DNA of 64,000 nt from Kingella potus (GCF_900451175.1 NZ_UGJJ01000003.1:62001-126000), one strand, 5' to 3'. Numbered from the stretch's first letter, positions 25,646 through 33,971 are shown. The notes: a model not told the origin generated them from the sequence alone. Numbers and translations are program-made.

Positions 25646-26401
25646 TCAGGCTTGTTCTGCAGATCGGATAATGGCGGAAAATTTTTCGCAGGAAAGTGAA
25701 GCTCCGCCTACGAGTGCGCCGTCAACATACGATACGGACAATATTTCCGCAGCGTTTGTTTCGTTCACGCTTCCGCCATAAAGAATGCGGATATTAGCAC
25801 CTTGATTGCCGTATGACAAGACTTCGTTGTAAATAAAGCGGTGCATTTGTGCAATTTGTTCTTTATTTGCTACTTTTCCCGTACCGATTGCCCAAACCGG
25901 CTCGTAGGCGACGGCGAAAGTATCGCTTGCCAAGCCTTTCAACACCGACAATTGGCGGGCGACTGTATTTTCCTCATTGCCGCTTTCGCGCTCTTGCAGG
26001 TTTTCGCCGACGCACAGCAGCGGGATGAGTCCGGCATCAAGGACGTTTTGGATTTTCTGTCTGCGTATTTCGTTGTTTTCACTAAAATACATACTGCGCT
26101 CGGAGTGTCCGACCAAAACCATTTCTACGCCTGTGTCTTTCAGCATTCCGGCGGAGACTTCGCCGGTGTATGCGCCGGTGCCGGGGAAGCGGCTGACATC
26201 TTGGGCGCAGGTAAGGATGCGGTTGTACGGGGCGTTTTGCACGGCGTTGCGCACCTGTTGCAGATAAACGGCGGGCGGGGCGATGCCGATGCAGACGTTT
26301 TCCTGCGGCGGCAAGGCACAGATTGCGGACAGCAGTGTGGCGTTTTCTTGCAGGCAGCCGTTCATTTTCCAGTTGCCGACCACCCATTTTTTATTCCACA
26401 T
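25646..26401 (-). CDS. tpiA: Triosephosphate isomerase
   Basis: Glycolytic enzyme that interconverts dihydroxyacetone phosphate and glyceraldehyde 3-phosphate. 251 residues. Active-site residues are all visible: Asn/Lys in VVGNWKMNG, His in VLVGHSERSMYF, and Glu in AYEPVWAIGTGKVAN. The phosphate loop is ILYGGSVNETNA. First gene of a tpiA-secG-tRNA-Leu unit. It is less GC-biased than neighbouring genes, as is usual for a highly expressed gene. Confidence 0.97.
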   Translation of the reverse strand: MWNKKWVVGNWKMNGCLQENATLLSAICALPPQENVCIGIAPPAVYLQQVRNAVQNAPYNRILTCAQDVSRFPGTGAYTGEVSAGMLKDTGVEMVLVGHSERSMYFSENNEIRRQKIQNVLDAGLIPLLCVGENLQERESGNEENTVARQLSVLKGLASDTFAVAYEPVWAIGTGKVANKEQIAQMHRFIYNEVLSYGNQGANIRILYGGSVNETNAAEILSVSYVDGALVGGASLSCEKFSAIIRSAEQA

Positions 26402-26524
26402 AGTCTTTCAAACTTTCTGATTTCAAGCGGGGCGCGATTGTACCCGAATTATCGGAGGCCGTCTGAAAACGCATCTTGCTGCGTGCCGGTATGTCTGCAA
26501 CGGTTTTATGCATCGGGACGGCTG

Positions 26525-27394
26525 TCAGTAAAACCCGGCTTCGCCTTCGGGGCGGGTTTTAAAGCGTTTGTGCAGCCAGTAATACTGCTCGGGCTGTTCG
26601 CGCACGCGCTCTTCGATAAAATCGTTCATGCGCTGTGCGTCGTCCGTCGGATTGCCGGTGGGGAAATTTTCCCATGCCGGATAGAAACGCAGTTCCACCG
26701 TGCCGTCGGCGTGCCGCGTCGGGATGGCGGGGATGACTTTTGCGCCGGTTAGTGCGGCAATGCGGCTCAAGCCGGCGATGGTGGCCGTCTGTATACCGAA
26801 GAAGCGGACAAATACCGAATCTTTGCGCCCGAAATCCTGGTCGGGCAGATAGAGAAACGGGGCATGGCTTTTTTTAAGCTGTTTGATGATGGCGCGCAGG
26901 CCTTCGGTGCGTCCGATAAGGAAAACGTTGCCGTAACGGTGCCGGCCTTTGAGGATTTGCGCGTCGAGTGCGGCGTTTTTCTGGTGGGAATACATGCTGA
27001 TCAGCGGCACGTCTTGGTTGAGTGCGTACACGGCCAGTTCGAATGCGGTGAAATGCGGATAGAGCAGGATGACTTTTTCTCCTGCCGATAGTGCTTCGTC
27101 GAGATAATGTTTGTCGCGGCAGCGCACCAGCTTTTTCAGACGGCCTGCATTGCCGTACCAATACAGGCCGTATTCCGCCACGAGAATGCCCATGTGTTTG
27201 AAATGTGCTTTGAGTACCGCTTCGCGCTTGTCCGCGCTCCATTCTGGAAAACATTTTTGCAGATTGGTGCGGCCGATGCGGCGGCGCGGCGCAACCAGCC
27301 AGTAGGCTGCCAAGCCCAGCATACGGCCTGTTTTCTGAATCATGGAAAACGGCAGAAGCTGTATCAGATACAGGAAGGCAAACAGAATCTTCAT
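26525..27394 (-). CDS. Lipid A biosynthesis acyltransferase (LpxL/HtrB family)
   Basis: Inner-membrane enzyme adding a secondary acyl chain to lipid A. The start at 27394 (MKILFAFLYLIQLLPFSMI) gives 289 residues, the family length, with an N-terminal membrane anchor. The HX4E catalytic motif is HFTAFE within LLYPHFTAFELAVYAL; a further conserved block is FLYLPDQDFGRKDSVFVRFFG. C-terminal PEQYYWLHKRFKTRP is also typical. Neisseria carry two such enzymes, and I cannot tell which this is. It diverges from rbfA across a 99-bp spacer that holds a DUS. Confidence 0.9.
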   Translation of the reverse strand: MKILFAFLYLIQLLPFSMIQKTGRMLGLAAYWLVAPRRRIGRTNLQKCFPEWSADKREAVLKAHFKHMGILVAEYGLYWYGNAGRLKKLVRCRDKHYLDEALSAGEKVILLYPHFTAFELAVYALNQDVPLISMYSHQKNAALDAQILKGRHRYGNVFLIGRTEGLRAIIKQLKKSHAPFLYLPDQDFGRKDSVFVRFFGIQTATIAGLSRIAALTGAKVIPAIPTRHADGTVELRFYPAWENFPTGNPTDDAQRMNDFIEERVREQPEQYYWLHKRFKTRPEGEAGFY

Positions 27395-27448
27395 ACGGGT
27401 TTTCAGACGGCCTGGCAACGCAAAGCGGGCATTATACGGCAATTGGGC

Positions 27449-27454
27449 TATAAT
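27449..27454 (+). promoter_or_regulatory. Candidate -10 element for rbfA
   Basis: A perfect TATAAT 40 bp before the rbfA start at 27494. No strong -35 hexamer is seen. Confidence 0.4.
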
Positions 27455-27493
27455 GCGCCCCGACTTGCCACCCGCTTTTCCGAGGACTACCAA

Positions 27494-27865
27494 ATGAACA
27501 AAAACCGCAGGGGCTGCGCCCGCCAAGACCGCGTCAGAGAGCAAATCATGCGCGAGCTGGCCGAGCTTGTGCGCACCGGTCTGAAAGACCCGCGCGCGGG
27601 CTTCATCACCATCAACGAAGTGGAGGTAACGCGCGATTACAGCCACGCCACCGTGTTTTACACCGTACTCGACGATGCAACCCGTGCCGTTACCGAAGAA
27701 GCCCTGGAACACGCCAAAGGCCATCTGCGCAGCGAATTGGCCAAACGCATCAAGCTGTTCAAAACGCCCGAGCTGCATTTCAAATACGACCAGTCGCTCG
27801 AACGCGGCATGAGCATTTCCGGCCTGATAGACCAAGTGGCTGCCGAAAAACCTGTGGAAGACTAA
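27494..27865 (+). CDS. rbfA: Ribosome-binding factor A
   Basis: Small KH-fold protein that binds the 30S subunit and helps 16S rRNA 5'-end maturation. 123 residues from the ATG at 27494, with GAGG upstream. Family blocks are RVREQIMRELAELV, ITINEVEVTRDYSHATVFYT, and LKFxxD-like ELHFKYDQSLERGMSISGLI. A hypothetical gene begins four bases after its stop, and truB lies 1.2 kb further on; rbfA-truB proximity is common in bacteria. Confidence 0.96.
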   Translation: MNKNRRGCARQDRVREQIMRELAELVRTGLKDPRAGFITINEVEVTRDYSHATVFYTVLDDATRAVTEEALEHAKGHLRSELAKRIKLFKTPELHFKYDQSLERGMSISGLIDQVAAEKPVED

Positions 27866-27869
27866 ACCG

Positions 27870-28400
27870 ATGGCACACCTTATCCTGCACCCGCTCGAAG
27901 GGCTGGAAGTTGCCGGCAGAGGCCGTTTGGATTTCGGCTGCCGTAAAGAAGCCGCGCTCTCGCTGCTGGGCGAGCCGTGCAGCAGCAACGACCACGCCTT
28001 TTATTACGAAACGCTAGACTGCCATGTGTATTTCGACGCACAGGGCATAGTTGATTTTTTCGACATACCCGAAGGCCCTTTCCTGCAAAGCGGCAACAGC
28101 GTGGAAATCTACGGGCAGGACCCGTTCTCCCTGCATGCGGACGGCCTCTACACCCTTTTGGCGCGGCACAACGGCACGGCGAAAATCACCGGCGACGCGC
28201 CCTATTCCTACCGCTTCTGCGGCATCAACACCGCCATCTGGCGCGAAACCTACGAAGACGAAATCCGCCAGATGATGGCCGAATACCCGCACGAAGCCGA
28301 GCTGCTCGCCCTCGAGCTGCCCAAAGGCAACAACTATTGGAGCATAGGCATAGGCTCGGCCGACTGTTACAGCAAAAAGCCCAAACGCTGCCTGCCCTAA
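27870..28400 (+). CDS. Hypothetical protein downstream of rbfA
   Basis: A 176-residue soluble protein without a signal peptide or membrane segment. It begins MAHLILHPLEGLEVAGRGRL and is rich in Gly, Asp and Tyr (HAFYYETLDCHVYFDAQG, IEIYGQDPF-like segments). The last 25 residues are basic and contain GIGSADCYSKKPKR. It starts four bases after rbfA, so it is probably translated from the same message. GC content and codon use match its neighbours, so it looks native. I do not recognise the family. Confidence 0.75.
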   Translation: MAHLILHPLEGLEVAGRGRLDFGCRKEAALSLLGEPCSSNDHAFYYETLDCHVYFDAQGIVDFFDIPEGPFLQSGNSVEIYGQDPFSLHADGLYTLLARHNGTAKITGDAPYSYRFCGINTAIWRETYEDEIRQMMAEYPHEAELLALELPKGNNYWSIGIGSADCYSKKPKRCLP

Positions 28401-28409
28401 ACGCCGCAA

Positions 28410-28461
28410 AGGCCGTCTGAAAATGCGTTTTTTATTTTAAAACCCGCTTTTCAGACGGCCT
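28410..28461. terminator. DUS hairpin after the rbfA unit
   Basis: AGGCCGTCTGAA (28410-28421) pairs with TTCAGACGGCCT (28450-28461), with an AT-rich loop (TTTTTTATTTTAAAA). Confidence 0.65.
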
Positions 28462-28522
28462 CAATACGGCGGAAACCCCTGTAAAACAAGCGTACGGGGC
28501 TTGCGCAGCGCAAACTGCAAAC

Positions 28523-28561
28523 AGGCCGTCTGAAAACCGTTTTTCCTTTTTCAGACGGCCT
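28523..28561. repeat. Second DUS hairpin, just before a membrane-protein gene
   Basis: AGGCCGTCTGAAAA (28523 onwards) pairs with TTTTTCAGACGGCCT ending at 28561. Two full DUS hairpins within 150 bp is denser than elsewhere. Confidence 0.7.
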
Positions 28562-28578
28562 CACAACAAGAAAACGCC

Positions 28579-29055
28579 ATGCCGATTCATCTGATTGCCA
28601 GCATCTGCCTCATTCTTTACTGCGTTTTTTACGCGGCAAACCTGCGCCGCGCCCGCACCGCAGCCATCCTTCCCGCAGGCTGCAGCGGCTTGGCGTTTTC
28701 CGTGGAAAAAAGCGGCTGGTATTCCGTTTGGCTGCACGCTCCTTCCGCACCCGCCGCCGCGCCGCCGTTCGCGCTGGCCGACACCGCAGGCAGCAGAAAA
28801 AACCTGCTGTCCGCCCTATTCCACGCTTCCTTTGCCCGCAGCGGCGGCAGGGAAACCCTGCTGTATTACGGCCGTCTGAAAAAAGGCGCGTACCGCTTTG
28901 AAAGCGGCAGCGCGTATCCCGCCCGTTTTCTGATCAAGAAAACCGTGCCCGAATGGCCGCTTGCCATCCCCGCAGCCGTCATCCTGCTGCCGTCCGCATG
29001 GTGGCTGCTGCCGCTGCTTCCCGCCCTCTTTCTCCTGTTCCGACCCAAGCCATGA
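28579..29055 (+). CDS. Hypothetical membrane protein upstream of truB
   Basis: A 158-residue protein with an N-terminal hydrophobic helix (IHLIASICLILYCVFYAANL) and two C-terminal ones (PLAIPAAVILLPSAWWLLPL and LLPALFLLF). A soluble central domain (residues about 30-120) includes GLAFSVEKSGWYSVWLHAP and GAYRFESGSAYPARFLIKK, which looks like a small beta-sandwich. It overlaps the truB start by four bases (ATGA), so translation is coupled. Family not recognised. Confidence 0.75.
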   Translation: MPIHLIASICLILYCVFYAANLRRARTAAILPAGCSGLAFSVEKSGWYSVWLHAPSAPAAAPPFALADTAGSRKNLLSALFHASFARSGGRETLLYYGRLKKGAYRFESGSAYPARFLIKKTVPEWPLAIPAAVILLPSAWWLLPLLPALFLLFRPKP

Positions 29056-29969
29056 CTGCCAAACCTGCCAAACGCCCGGTACACGGCGTACTCCTGCTCG
29101 ACAAACCCGCCGGCCTGTCCAGCAACACCACCTTGCAGAAAGCCCGCCGCCTCTACCGTGCCGAAAAGGCGGGGCACACCGGCGTACTCGACCCGCTGGC
29201 CACAGGGCTTTTGCCCGTGTGCTTCGGCGAGGCGGCCAAATTCGCCCAATACCTGCTCGATGCCGACAAAGCCTACACTGCCACGCTCAAATTCGGCGAG
29301 GCCAGCAGCACCGGCGATGCCGAAGGCGAAATCGTCGCCACCGGCCGCGCCGACATTGCCGAAGCCGAATTTCAGACGGCCTGCGCCGCGCTGACAGGCT
29401 CCATCCGCCAGGTGCCGCCGATGTTTTCCGCGCTCAAACACGAAGGCAAGCCGCTTTACGAATACGCCCGCAAAGGCATTGTGATCGAACGCAAGCCGCG
29501 CGACATCACGGTTTATTCGATTGAAACCGAACGCTTTGCCGCGCCCGAAGCCGTCATCCGCGTGCGTTGCAGCAAAGGCACCTACATCCGCACCCTCTGC
29601 GAAGACATCGCCAAGCAGCTCGGCACGTTCGCCCACCTCACCGCCTTGCGCCGCACCGCAACCGCCGGTTTCACCCTTGCCCAAAGCCACACGCTCGAAG
29701 ATTTGGCCGCACTCGGCGAAGCGGAACGCGACGCGCTGCTGCTGCCCTGCGACGTGCTGGTACGCCACCTGCCCGAACTGGTTTTGGACGGCCGCGCCGC
29801 CGAAATGCTGCGCTGCGGCCAATGTCCGCAGTTTGCGGGCAGTGTCCGCGCCGACAGCCCCCTGCGTGTTTACAGCCAAAGCGGCCGCTTTATCGGCCTG
29901 GCCCGCTATCGGGAAAACGAAGGCCGTTTGCAGGCACTGCGGCTGATGAGTACCGCACAAACCGAGTAA
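29052..29969 (+). CDS. truB: tRNA pseudouridine(55) synthase TruB
   Basis: Makes pseudouridine at position 55 of the T-loop of tRNAs. 305 residues from the ATG at 29052. The catalytic aspartate lies in GHTGVLDPLATGLLPVCFG; other family blocks are VHGVLLLDKPAGLSSN at the N-terminus, PPMFSALKHEGKPLYEYARK and GTYIRTLCEDIAKQLG. The C-terminal PUA-like part ends with DSPLRVYSQSGRFIGLARY. It overlaps the preceding membrane-protein gene. Confidence 0.97.
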   Translation: MTAKPAKRPVHGVLLLDKPAGLSSNTTLQKARRLYRAEKAGHTGVLDPLATGLLPVCFGEAAKFAQYLLDADKAYTATLKFGEASSTGDAEGEIVATGRADIAEAEFQTACAALTGSIRQVPPMFSALKHEGKPLYEYARKGIVIERKPRDITVYSIETERFAAPEAVIRVRCSKGTYIRTLCEDIAKQLGTFAHLTALRRTATAGFTLAQSHTLEDLAALGEAERDALLLPCDVLVRHLPELVLDGRAAEMLRCGQCPQFAGSVRADSPLRVYSQSGRFIGLARYRENEGRLQALRLMSTAQTE

Positions 29970-29984
29970 ACGCAGACACACGGC

Positions 29985-30015
29985 AGGCCGTCTGAAAAGC
30001 ACGTTCAGACGGCCT
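29985..30015. terminator. DUS hairpin after truB
   Basis: AGGCCGTCTGAA (29985-29996) and TTCAGACGGCCT (30004-30015) with a loop of seven bases. Confidence 0.7.
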
Positions 30016-30103
30016 CAAACACTTAAAATCGCGAGACAACACAGAAAAGACACAAGGCCGCAGATTTTTTTATTTTGCGCTGTTTAAAAACAAAGGAACA
30101 AGC

Positions 30104-30760
30104 ATGGCCAAAGAAACCCGGGGCAACACCTACAACCGCATACTCGATGCCGCGCTCAAGCTCTTCAACGAAGAAAGCGAACGCGCCACCACCACCAACC
30201 ACATCGCCGCCCATCTCGGCATCAGCCCGGGCAACCTCTACTACCACTTCCGCAACAAAGACGAAATCATCCTCCAACTCCACCACCGTTACAGCGGCAG
30301 CATGATGGCCTGGATACGCGAAGCCGACGCACCGCAAAGCCTCGCCGACGTAGCCGCCTACCTCAACGGCATCTTCGACATCATGTGGGACTACCGCTTC
30401 CTGTTCAGCGACACCAACGCCCTGCTCTCGCGCAATGCCGAACTTTTGGGCGACTACAACGAATTTACCCGCGCCAAAGCCTCCCCCCTCGTCCTGCACT
30501 ATCTCGAACACCTGGCCGCCATCGGCATTTTGCGCGCCGACAAGGAAGACCTGCAAAACCTCGCCCTCAATATGTGGATTATCACCAAATACTGGTTCGA
30601 CCTGCACGGCTCCGTCCGCCGCAGCGGCAAGCCCGCCGCAGACACCAAACACCTCGGCGTACTGCGCAACCTCAGCCTGCTCAAACCCTATATCGGCCCG
30701 GAACACCGCTCCGCCTTCGCCGCCATCTGCGCCGGACTCAAAGGGGAAGCGGGCAAATAA
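30104..30760 (+). CDS. TetR/AcrR-family transcriptional regulator
   Basis: A 218-residue repressor-type protein. The N-terminal helix-turn-helix (ILDAALKLFNEESERATTTN, then HIAAHLGISPGNLYYHFRNK) is clear. The C-terminal domain (residues about 65-210) is of the kind often annotated with fatty-acid or drug-responsive TetR proteins, but no ligand can be assigned. AAAGGAACAAGC precedes the start. It stands alone between DUS hairpins, convergent with a DUF4198 gene. A PACE efflux gene lies 1.4 kb away and is a possible but unproven target. Confidence 0.9.
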   Translation: MAKETRGNTYNRILDAALKLFNEESERATTTNHIAAHLGISPGNLYYHFRNKDEIILQLHHRYSGSMMAWIREADAPQSLADVAAYLNGIFDIMWDYRFLFSDTNALLSRNAELLGDYNEFTRAKASPLVLHYLEHLAAIGILRADKEDLQNLALNMWIITKYWFDLHGSVRRSGKPAADTKHLGVLRNLSLLKPYIGPEHRSAFAAICAGLKGEAGK

Positions 30761-30827
30761 ACGGATGCGGATAAACGATGTGCGGCAAAACCCAGCCCAT
30801 CCGCGCATTTTCCGCCAAACACACAAG

Positions 30828-30858
30828 AGGCCGTCTGAAAAACATTTTCAGACGGCCT
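30828..30858. terminator. Bidirectional DUS hairpin between convergent genes
   Basis: AGGCCGTCTGAAAA pairs with TTTTCAGACGGCCT and sits between the stops of tetR (plus) and the DUF4198 gene (minus), so it can end both transcripts. Confidence 0.75.
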
Positions 30859-30888
30859 CTTGTCATTTCCTGCACGCTTGCTACGCGC

Positions 30889-31728
30889 TTAATGGTGGTG
30901 ATGGTGGTGGTGGTGCGCTTCGGTGTTGGCACGTTCGCTGCCGATCGGAATAATCAGCGTGGAATAGGCAGCCGATTCGCCGCAGACTTTGCTGTCGCCA
31001 AACGGGGTTTTGTGTACCACTTTCACTTTCCACAGCCCTTCGGCCAGCGGCAGGATATTGACTTTGCCCTGCTTGTCGGTTTTGCCGGAAAAGGCCTGCG
31101 GCTCGCGGTGGTCGTGGGCGGCTTCGATGTCGCGCGCAACAATGGTGTCGGCGGTGGCGGTAACCGTTGCGCCGGCCAGAGGCTCGCCCTGATACAGAAT
31201 CTGCACCGGAAACAGCGCGCCCTCTTTGGCGGCATTCGGATTGTCCAGCGGCACGATTTCAAGGGTTTGCCCGATGGGGCGGCTGATGGCGGCCTGATCA
31301 ACCGCGCCGTCGACAATCACAATGCTCTTGCCGAACATCCGGCTCTGTTCGCAATACACCGCCTCCGGCCGTTCGGACAGGCTTTTCTGCGCCCATTTGC
31401 CCGCCGCGTCTTTCGACCAGAAAGTCGGCTTGTACATCGCGCCGACAATATAGCTGCCTTTTTTCAGACGGCCTGCGGTGTATTGGTAGTTTTCCCCCTG
31501 CCGCTTCATCGCCGTGGTGGTCCCTTTCGGCGTGGTCAGCGTCAGCGGCACGAAAATATGTTCGCGGTCGGCGGGGATTTTTTCGGCATGGGGGAAATTG
31601 TGGCTGTATGCCAGCTCGGCGTTCAAAACGTCGGCGGAAGACAGCTCGGCGGGCGCGTTCACCCAAACTTCATGCGCCTGCGCAAAGGCGGCGGTACACA
31701 GCAGCGCGGCAAGGAGGGATTTTTTCAT
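30889..31728 (-). CDS. DUF4198 periplasmic metal-binding protein with poly-His tail
   Basis: A 279-residue exported protein; the start at 31728 gives a signal peptide (MKKSLLAALLCTAAFAQA, cleavage before HEVW) and AGGAAGA upstream. The body matches DUF4198 (NikK-like) proteins, which serve nickel, cobalt or zinc uptake in the periplasm: HEVWVNAPAELSSADV at the N-terminus, and a carboxypeptidase-regulatory-like beta domain near residues 165-240 (LAGATVTATADT, GKTDKQGKVNILPL). The C-terminus ends in a run of eight histidines, a metal-chelating tail. A Zur-like operator lies about 75 bp upstream, so zinc is the best guess for the metal. No transporter genes are adjacent. Confidence 0.85.
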   Translation of the reverse strand: MKKSLLAALLCTAAFAQAHEVWVNAPAELSSADVLNAELAYSHNFPHAEKIPADREHIFVPLTLTTPKGTTTAMKRQGENYQYTAGRLKKGSYIVGAMYKPTFWSKDAAGKWAQKSLSERPEAVYCEQSRMFGKSIVIVDGAVDQAAISRPIGQTLEIVPLDNPNAAKEGALFPVQILYQGEPLAGATVTATADTIVARDIEAAHDHREPQAFSGKTDKQGKVNILPLAEGLWKVKVVHKTPFGDSKVCGESAAYSTLIIPIGSERANTEAHHHHHHHH

Positions 31729-31800
31729 TTTTTCTTCCTGAATAAAGTAATCGGACACAACACAATACGGCAAACAGAGCAACAAAATGTCTGCTTGTTT

Positions 31801-31815
31801 TGTTATGGTATTACA
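31801..31815 (-). promoter_or_regulatory. Zur-like operator upstream of the DUF4198 gene
   Basis: TGTTATGGTATTACA at 31801-31815 fits the palindrome known for the meningococcal zinc regulator Zur (TGTTAT-N3-ATAACA) with a single mismatch. It lies 73 bp upstream of the DUF4198 start codon. Regulation by Zur is inferred from this match and from the His-rich product. Confidence 0.6.
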
Positions 31816-31895
31816 TTTGTAAAAACAGGACAAGACGGGAGGAAAATGCCGATGGATAAGATGCGGCAGCAAAACGGTTTTTGATTGCAAGGCCT

Positions 31896-31956
31896 TTCAG
31901 ACGGCATATCAAAAGCGTGAGGCCGTCTGAAAATAAAAAATATTTTCAGACGGCCT
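31896..31956. repeat. One AT-dialect DUS followed by an AG-DUS hairpin
   Basis: TTCAGACGGCAT at 31896-31907 is the exact complement of ATGCCGTCTGAA, the AT-DUS of N. meningitidis and N. gonorrhoeae. Immediately after it lies an ordinary AG-DUS inverted pair (31920-31931 and 31945-31956). The 438-bp spacer 31729-32166 holds these, the Zur-like box and no gene. Confidence 0.85.
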
Positions 31957-32127
31957 TTCTTTCAGCAACCGCAGCAGACAGACACACCTTACCGTACTGC
32001 ACAAACCCATGACGGTTCAAAATCATGCCCCACAAAACGCCTTTGGTGTTCCGCAGCCTGATTTGCCGGCCATCCCGCCGCAGCCCGCCCTCCCGCGCCG
32101 CTACGGCTGTTTTTCCGCCACGGCCGG

Positions 32128-32136
32128 TGGTATGAT
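32128..32136 (+). promoter_or_regulatory. Candidate extended -10 promoter for the PACE gene
   Basis: TGG followed by TATGAT (32128-32136), 31 bp before the start codon at 32167. Confidence 0.4.
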
Positions 32137-32166
32137 GGCTGCGTTTCAGACTACTTTACTGTTTTT

Positions 32167-32598
32167 ATGGGCATTTACGAACGTATTTTCCATTCCGTTC
32201 TGTATGAAATTTCATCGGTAGCTTTTGCCGCGCTGGTGCTGCTGGCGTTTACCGACCACCGCATAGGCGCGGTTTCGGGGGCTATGTTGGCGGTGATTAC
32301 CGCCAGTATGCTGTGGAATTTCGTGTTCAATATCCTGTTTGACCGCATCGTCAAAGGCCGGCGCGAACTGCGCGGCCCGCGCATCCGACTGGTACATACC
32401 CTGCTGTTTGAAGGCGGCCTGGTGCTGCTGACCACGCCGATACTTGCCTACATGCTCGATTTGACGCTGGTGCAGGCCTTTGTTACCGACATCGGCATCA
32501 CCCTCGCCGTGATGGCCTATACCTATGTGTTCAACTGGGCATACGACCACACCCGCCTGCTGTTTGTACGCCATCACGGGCAGCCCGCCGCCCGCTGA
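32167..32598 (+). CDS. PACE-family efflux transporter
   Basis: Small proteobacterial antimicrobial compound efflux (PACE) protein, 143 residues, with four membrane helices arranged as two bacterial-transmembrane-pair domains. The family's first motif, RxxHxxxxE, is seen as RIFHSVLYE, with the conserved membrane-embedded Glu at residue 14. The second repeat has RLVHTLLFEGGLVL, the same motif again. PACE pumps expel chlorhexidine, acriflavine and short diamines by proton exchange; the substrate here is unknown. Transcribed alone. Confidence 0.9.
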   Translation: MGIYERIFHSVLYEISSVAFAALVLLAFTDHRIGAVSGAMLAVITASMLWNFVFNILFDRIVKGRRELRGPRIRLVHTLLFEGGLVLLTTPILAYMLDLTLVQAFVTDIGITLAVMAYTYVFNWAYDHTRLLFVRHHGQPAAR

Positions 32599-32630
32599 TT
32601 CCGCCGTCTGCATCCCCGAACCGCACAAAA

Positions 32631-32672
32631 ACCTGCCTGAAATCCGCTTGCTGCGCGTGATTTCAGGCAGGT
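32631..32672 (+). terminator. Stem-loop after the PACE gene
   Basis: ACCTGCCTGAAATC (32631-32644) pairs perfectly with GATTTCAGGCAGGT (32659-32672), followed by TGTGTTTT. The arm (GCCTGCCTGAA) resembles a DUS of another dialect but matches none exactly. Confidence 0.7.
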
Positions 32673-32694
32673 TGTGTTTTCCGGCTCTGTGCCG

Positions 32695-33091
32695 CAGACG
32701 GCCTCTTGCTTGCACGCTAACGTCCTATGTAGGGTGTGTGGCACAGCCACGCACGCGGTTTGAAGGTTTCAGACGGCCTCTGCATTCGAATGGTTCAAAC
32801 GCGTGCACCGCAGGGACGGCACACCCTACTTTAACAGCAAAAGCCGTCTGCAAACGGACTTTGCGGATTACGGTTCGACGGAAACGGTTGCCGGAAGTTT
32901 CGTCAGTGCACAAATGCGGTTTCGGAAAACCAAAAGGCCGTCTGAAAACCGTATTTTCAGACGGCCTCTTGCTTGCACGCTAACGTCCTATGTAGGGTGT
33001 GTGGCACAGCCACGCACGCGGTTTGAAGGTTTCAGACGGCCTCTGCATTCGAATGGTTCAAACGCGTGCGTGGCTGTGCCACACACCCTAC
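32695..33091. repeat. Two 112-bp direct repeats with GTAGGGTGTG palindromes
   Basis: 32695-32806 and 32958-33069 read identical over 112 bases. Each holds a type B palindrome (GTAGGGTGTGTGGCACAGCC then ACGCACGCGG) and one AG-DUS (TTTCAGACGGCCT). Inverted, diverged palindrome copies follow each repeat (to about 32830 and 33091), and a DUS hairpin (32935-32967) runs into the second copy. The 710 bp from 32599 to 33308 contain no convincing gene. Confidence 0.88.
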
Positions 33092-33308
33092 GGCGGGCGA
33101 AAACAGAGAAAAGGCCGTCTGAAAAACGCAAACAGAATGTCGGACGATAATGGGAGGGGCCTTGCAAAACGTCATGCAAGAATCTGTTTTATCCAGCTCT
33201 CTTGAGCCTTGTTCCAATAGGTCTGCGACTTATCCTGACCTTACCTGGTGCAAACCATTAAAATACCGCTTTCAGGCTGCCTGCTTGCCAACCGAATGGA
33301 AAAACCGC

Positions 33309-33971
33309 ATGACCATTTACCGCTACCGCCATCCCCCCGTTACCGTTGCCTTTGTCTGCTTTGCCTGCCGCATCAAAACCACGCGCAGCAAATGTGCCCG
33401 CGTGAACGAGCCTGCCGTGCTGTGTCCGCAATGCCGCCGCCCCTGCGACAATATTGGCGACCGCCGCCCCGTGCCGCCGCGCCGAAGCGGGCAGGCATGG
33501 CAGAAAATGGAACGCGACTACCGATCTCTGCAACAGCGCATTTTGGCCGCGTACCAGCAATGGCGGCGCGAAGCGCGCAGGGCGGCTCTTTCGCATTGGC
33601 AATTGGCGCAAAAATTGAATTTGCCCGATATTGTGGCGCGTGATGAATTTTGGTTGGAAAAGTTGGACGCGCTGCCCGATGTGCCGTATGCGGCAAAGAT
33701 GCCGTATCTGCGGGACTGGCTGGGCGCAGCCGCCGGCAATACGGCATGGCACAGCCATTTGGGGCAGGCCTATCCGCATGAATTGCAAGAGTTGGCAGAC
33801 AAGCCGTTTAACAAAGGGCGGCAGGCGCAGATTGACGAGCGCGTTGCCCGCCATAACCGTCTGCATTTGCACGATTGGTTTGGGGAGTTGGTCGAGGCCT
33901 GCACGGTTTACCACGGCGAGCATTGGTATGACCGCGAGGTACACGAATGGGTGCGGGATTTGTGGGAGTGA
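33309..33971 (+). CDS. Hypothetical protein with N-terminal zinc-ribbon-like cysteines
   Basis: A 220-residue protein from the ATG at 33309 (MTIYRYRHPPVTVAFVCFAC); the frame is open upstream, but that part crosses a spacer with an AG-king DUS (33271-33282) and is rejected. CFAC at residues about 16-20 and CPQCRRPC at about 40-47 could bind zinc. The rest is helical and charged (QRILAAYQQWRREARRAAL) with many Trp and His near the C-terminus (HDWFGELVEACTVYHGEHW). I do not recognise the family. The adjacent foreign DUS suggests transfer from another Neisseriaceae. Confidence 0.65.
   Translation: MTIYRYRHPPVTVAFVCFACRIKTTRSKCARVNEPAVLCPQCRRPCDNIGDRRPVPPRRSGQAWQKMERDYRSLQQRILAAYQQWRREARRAALSHWQLAQKLNLPDIVARDEFWLEKLDALPDVPYAAKMPYLRDWLGAAAGNTAWHSHLGQAYPHELQELADKPFNKGRQAQIDERVARHNRLHLHDWFGELVEACTVYHGEHWYDREVHEWVRDLWE

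Noticed and set aside
30030..30080. Second Correia-like element before tetR
   Set aside because: Shares only GCCGCAGATTTTTTTATTTTG-like AT-rich text with the 24.9-kb element; no terminal TATAG sequence.
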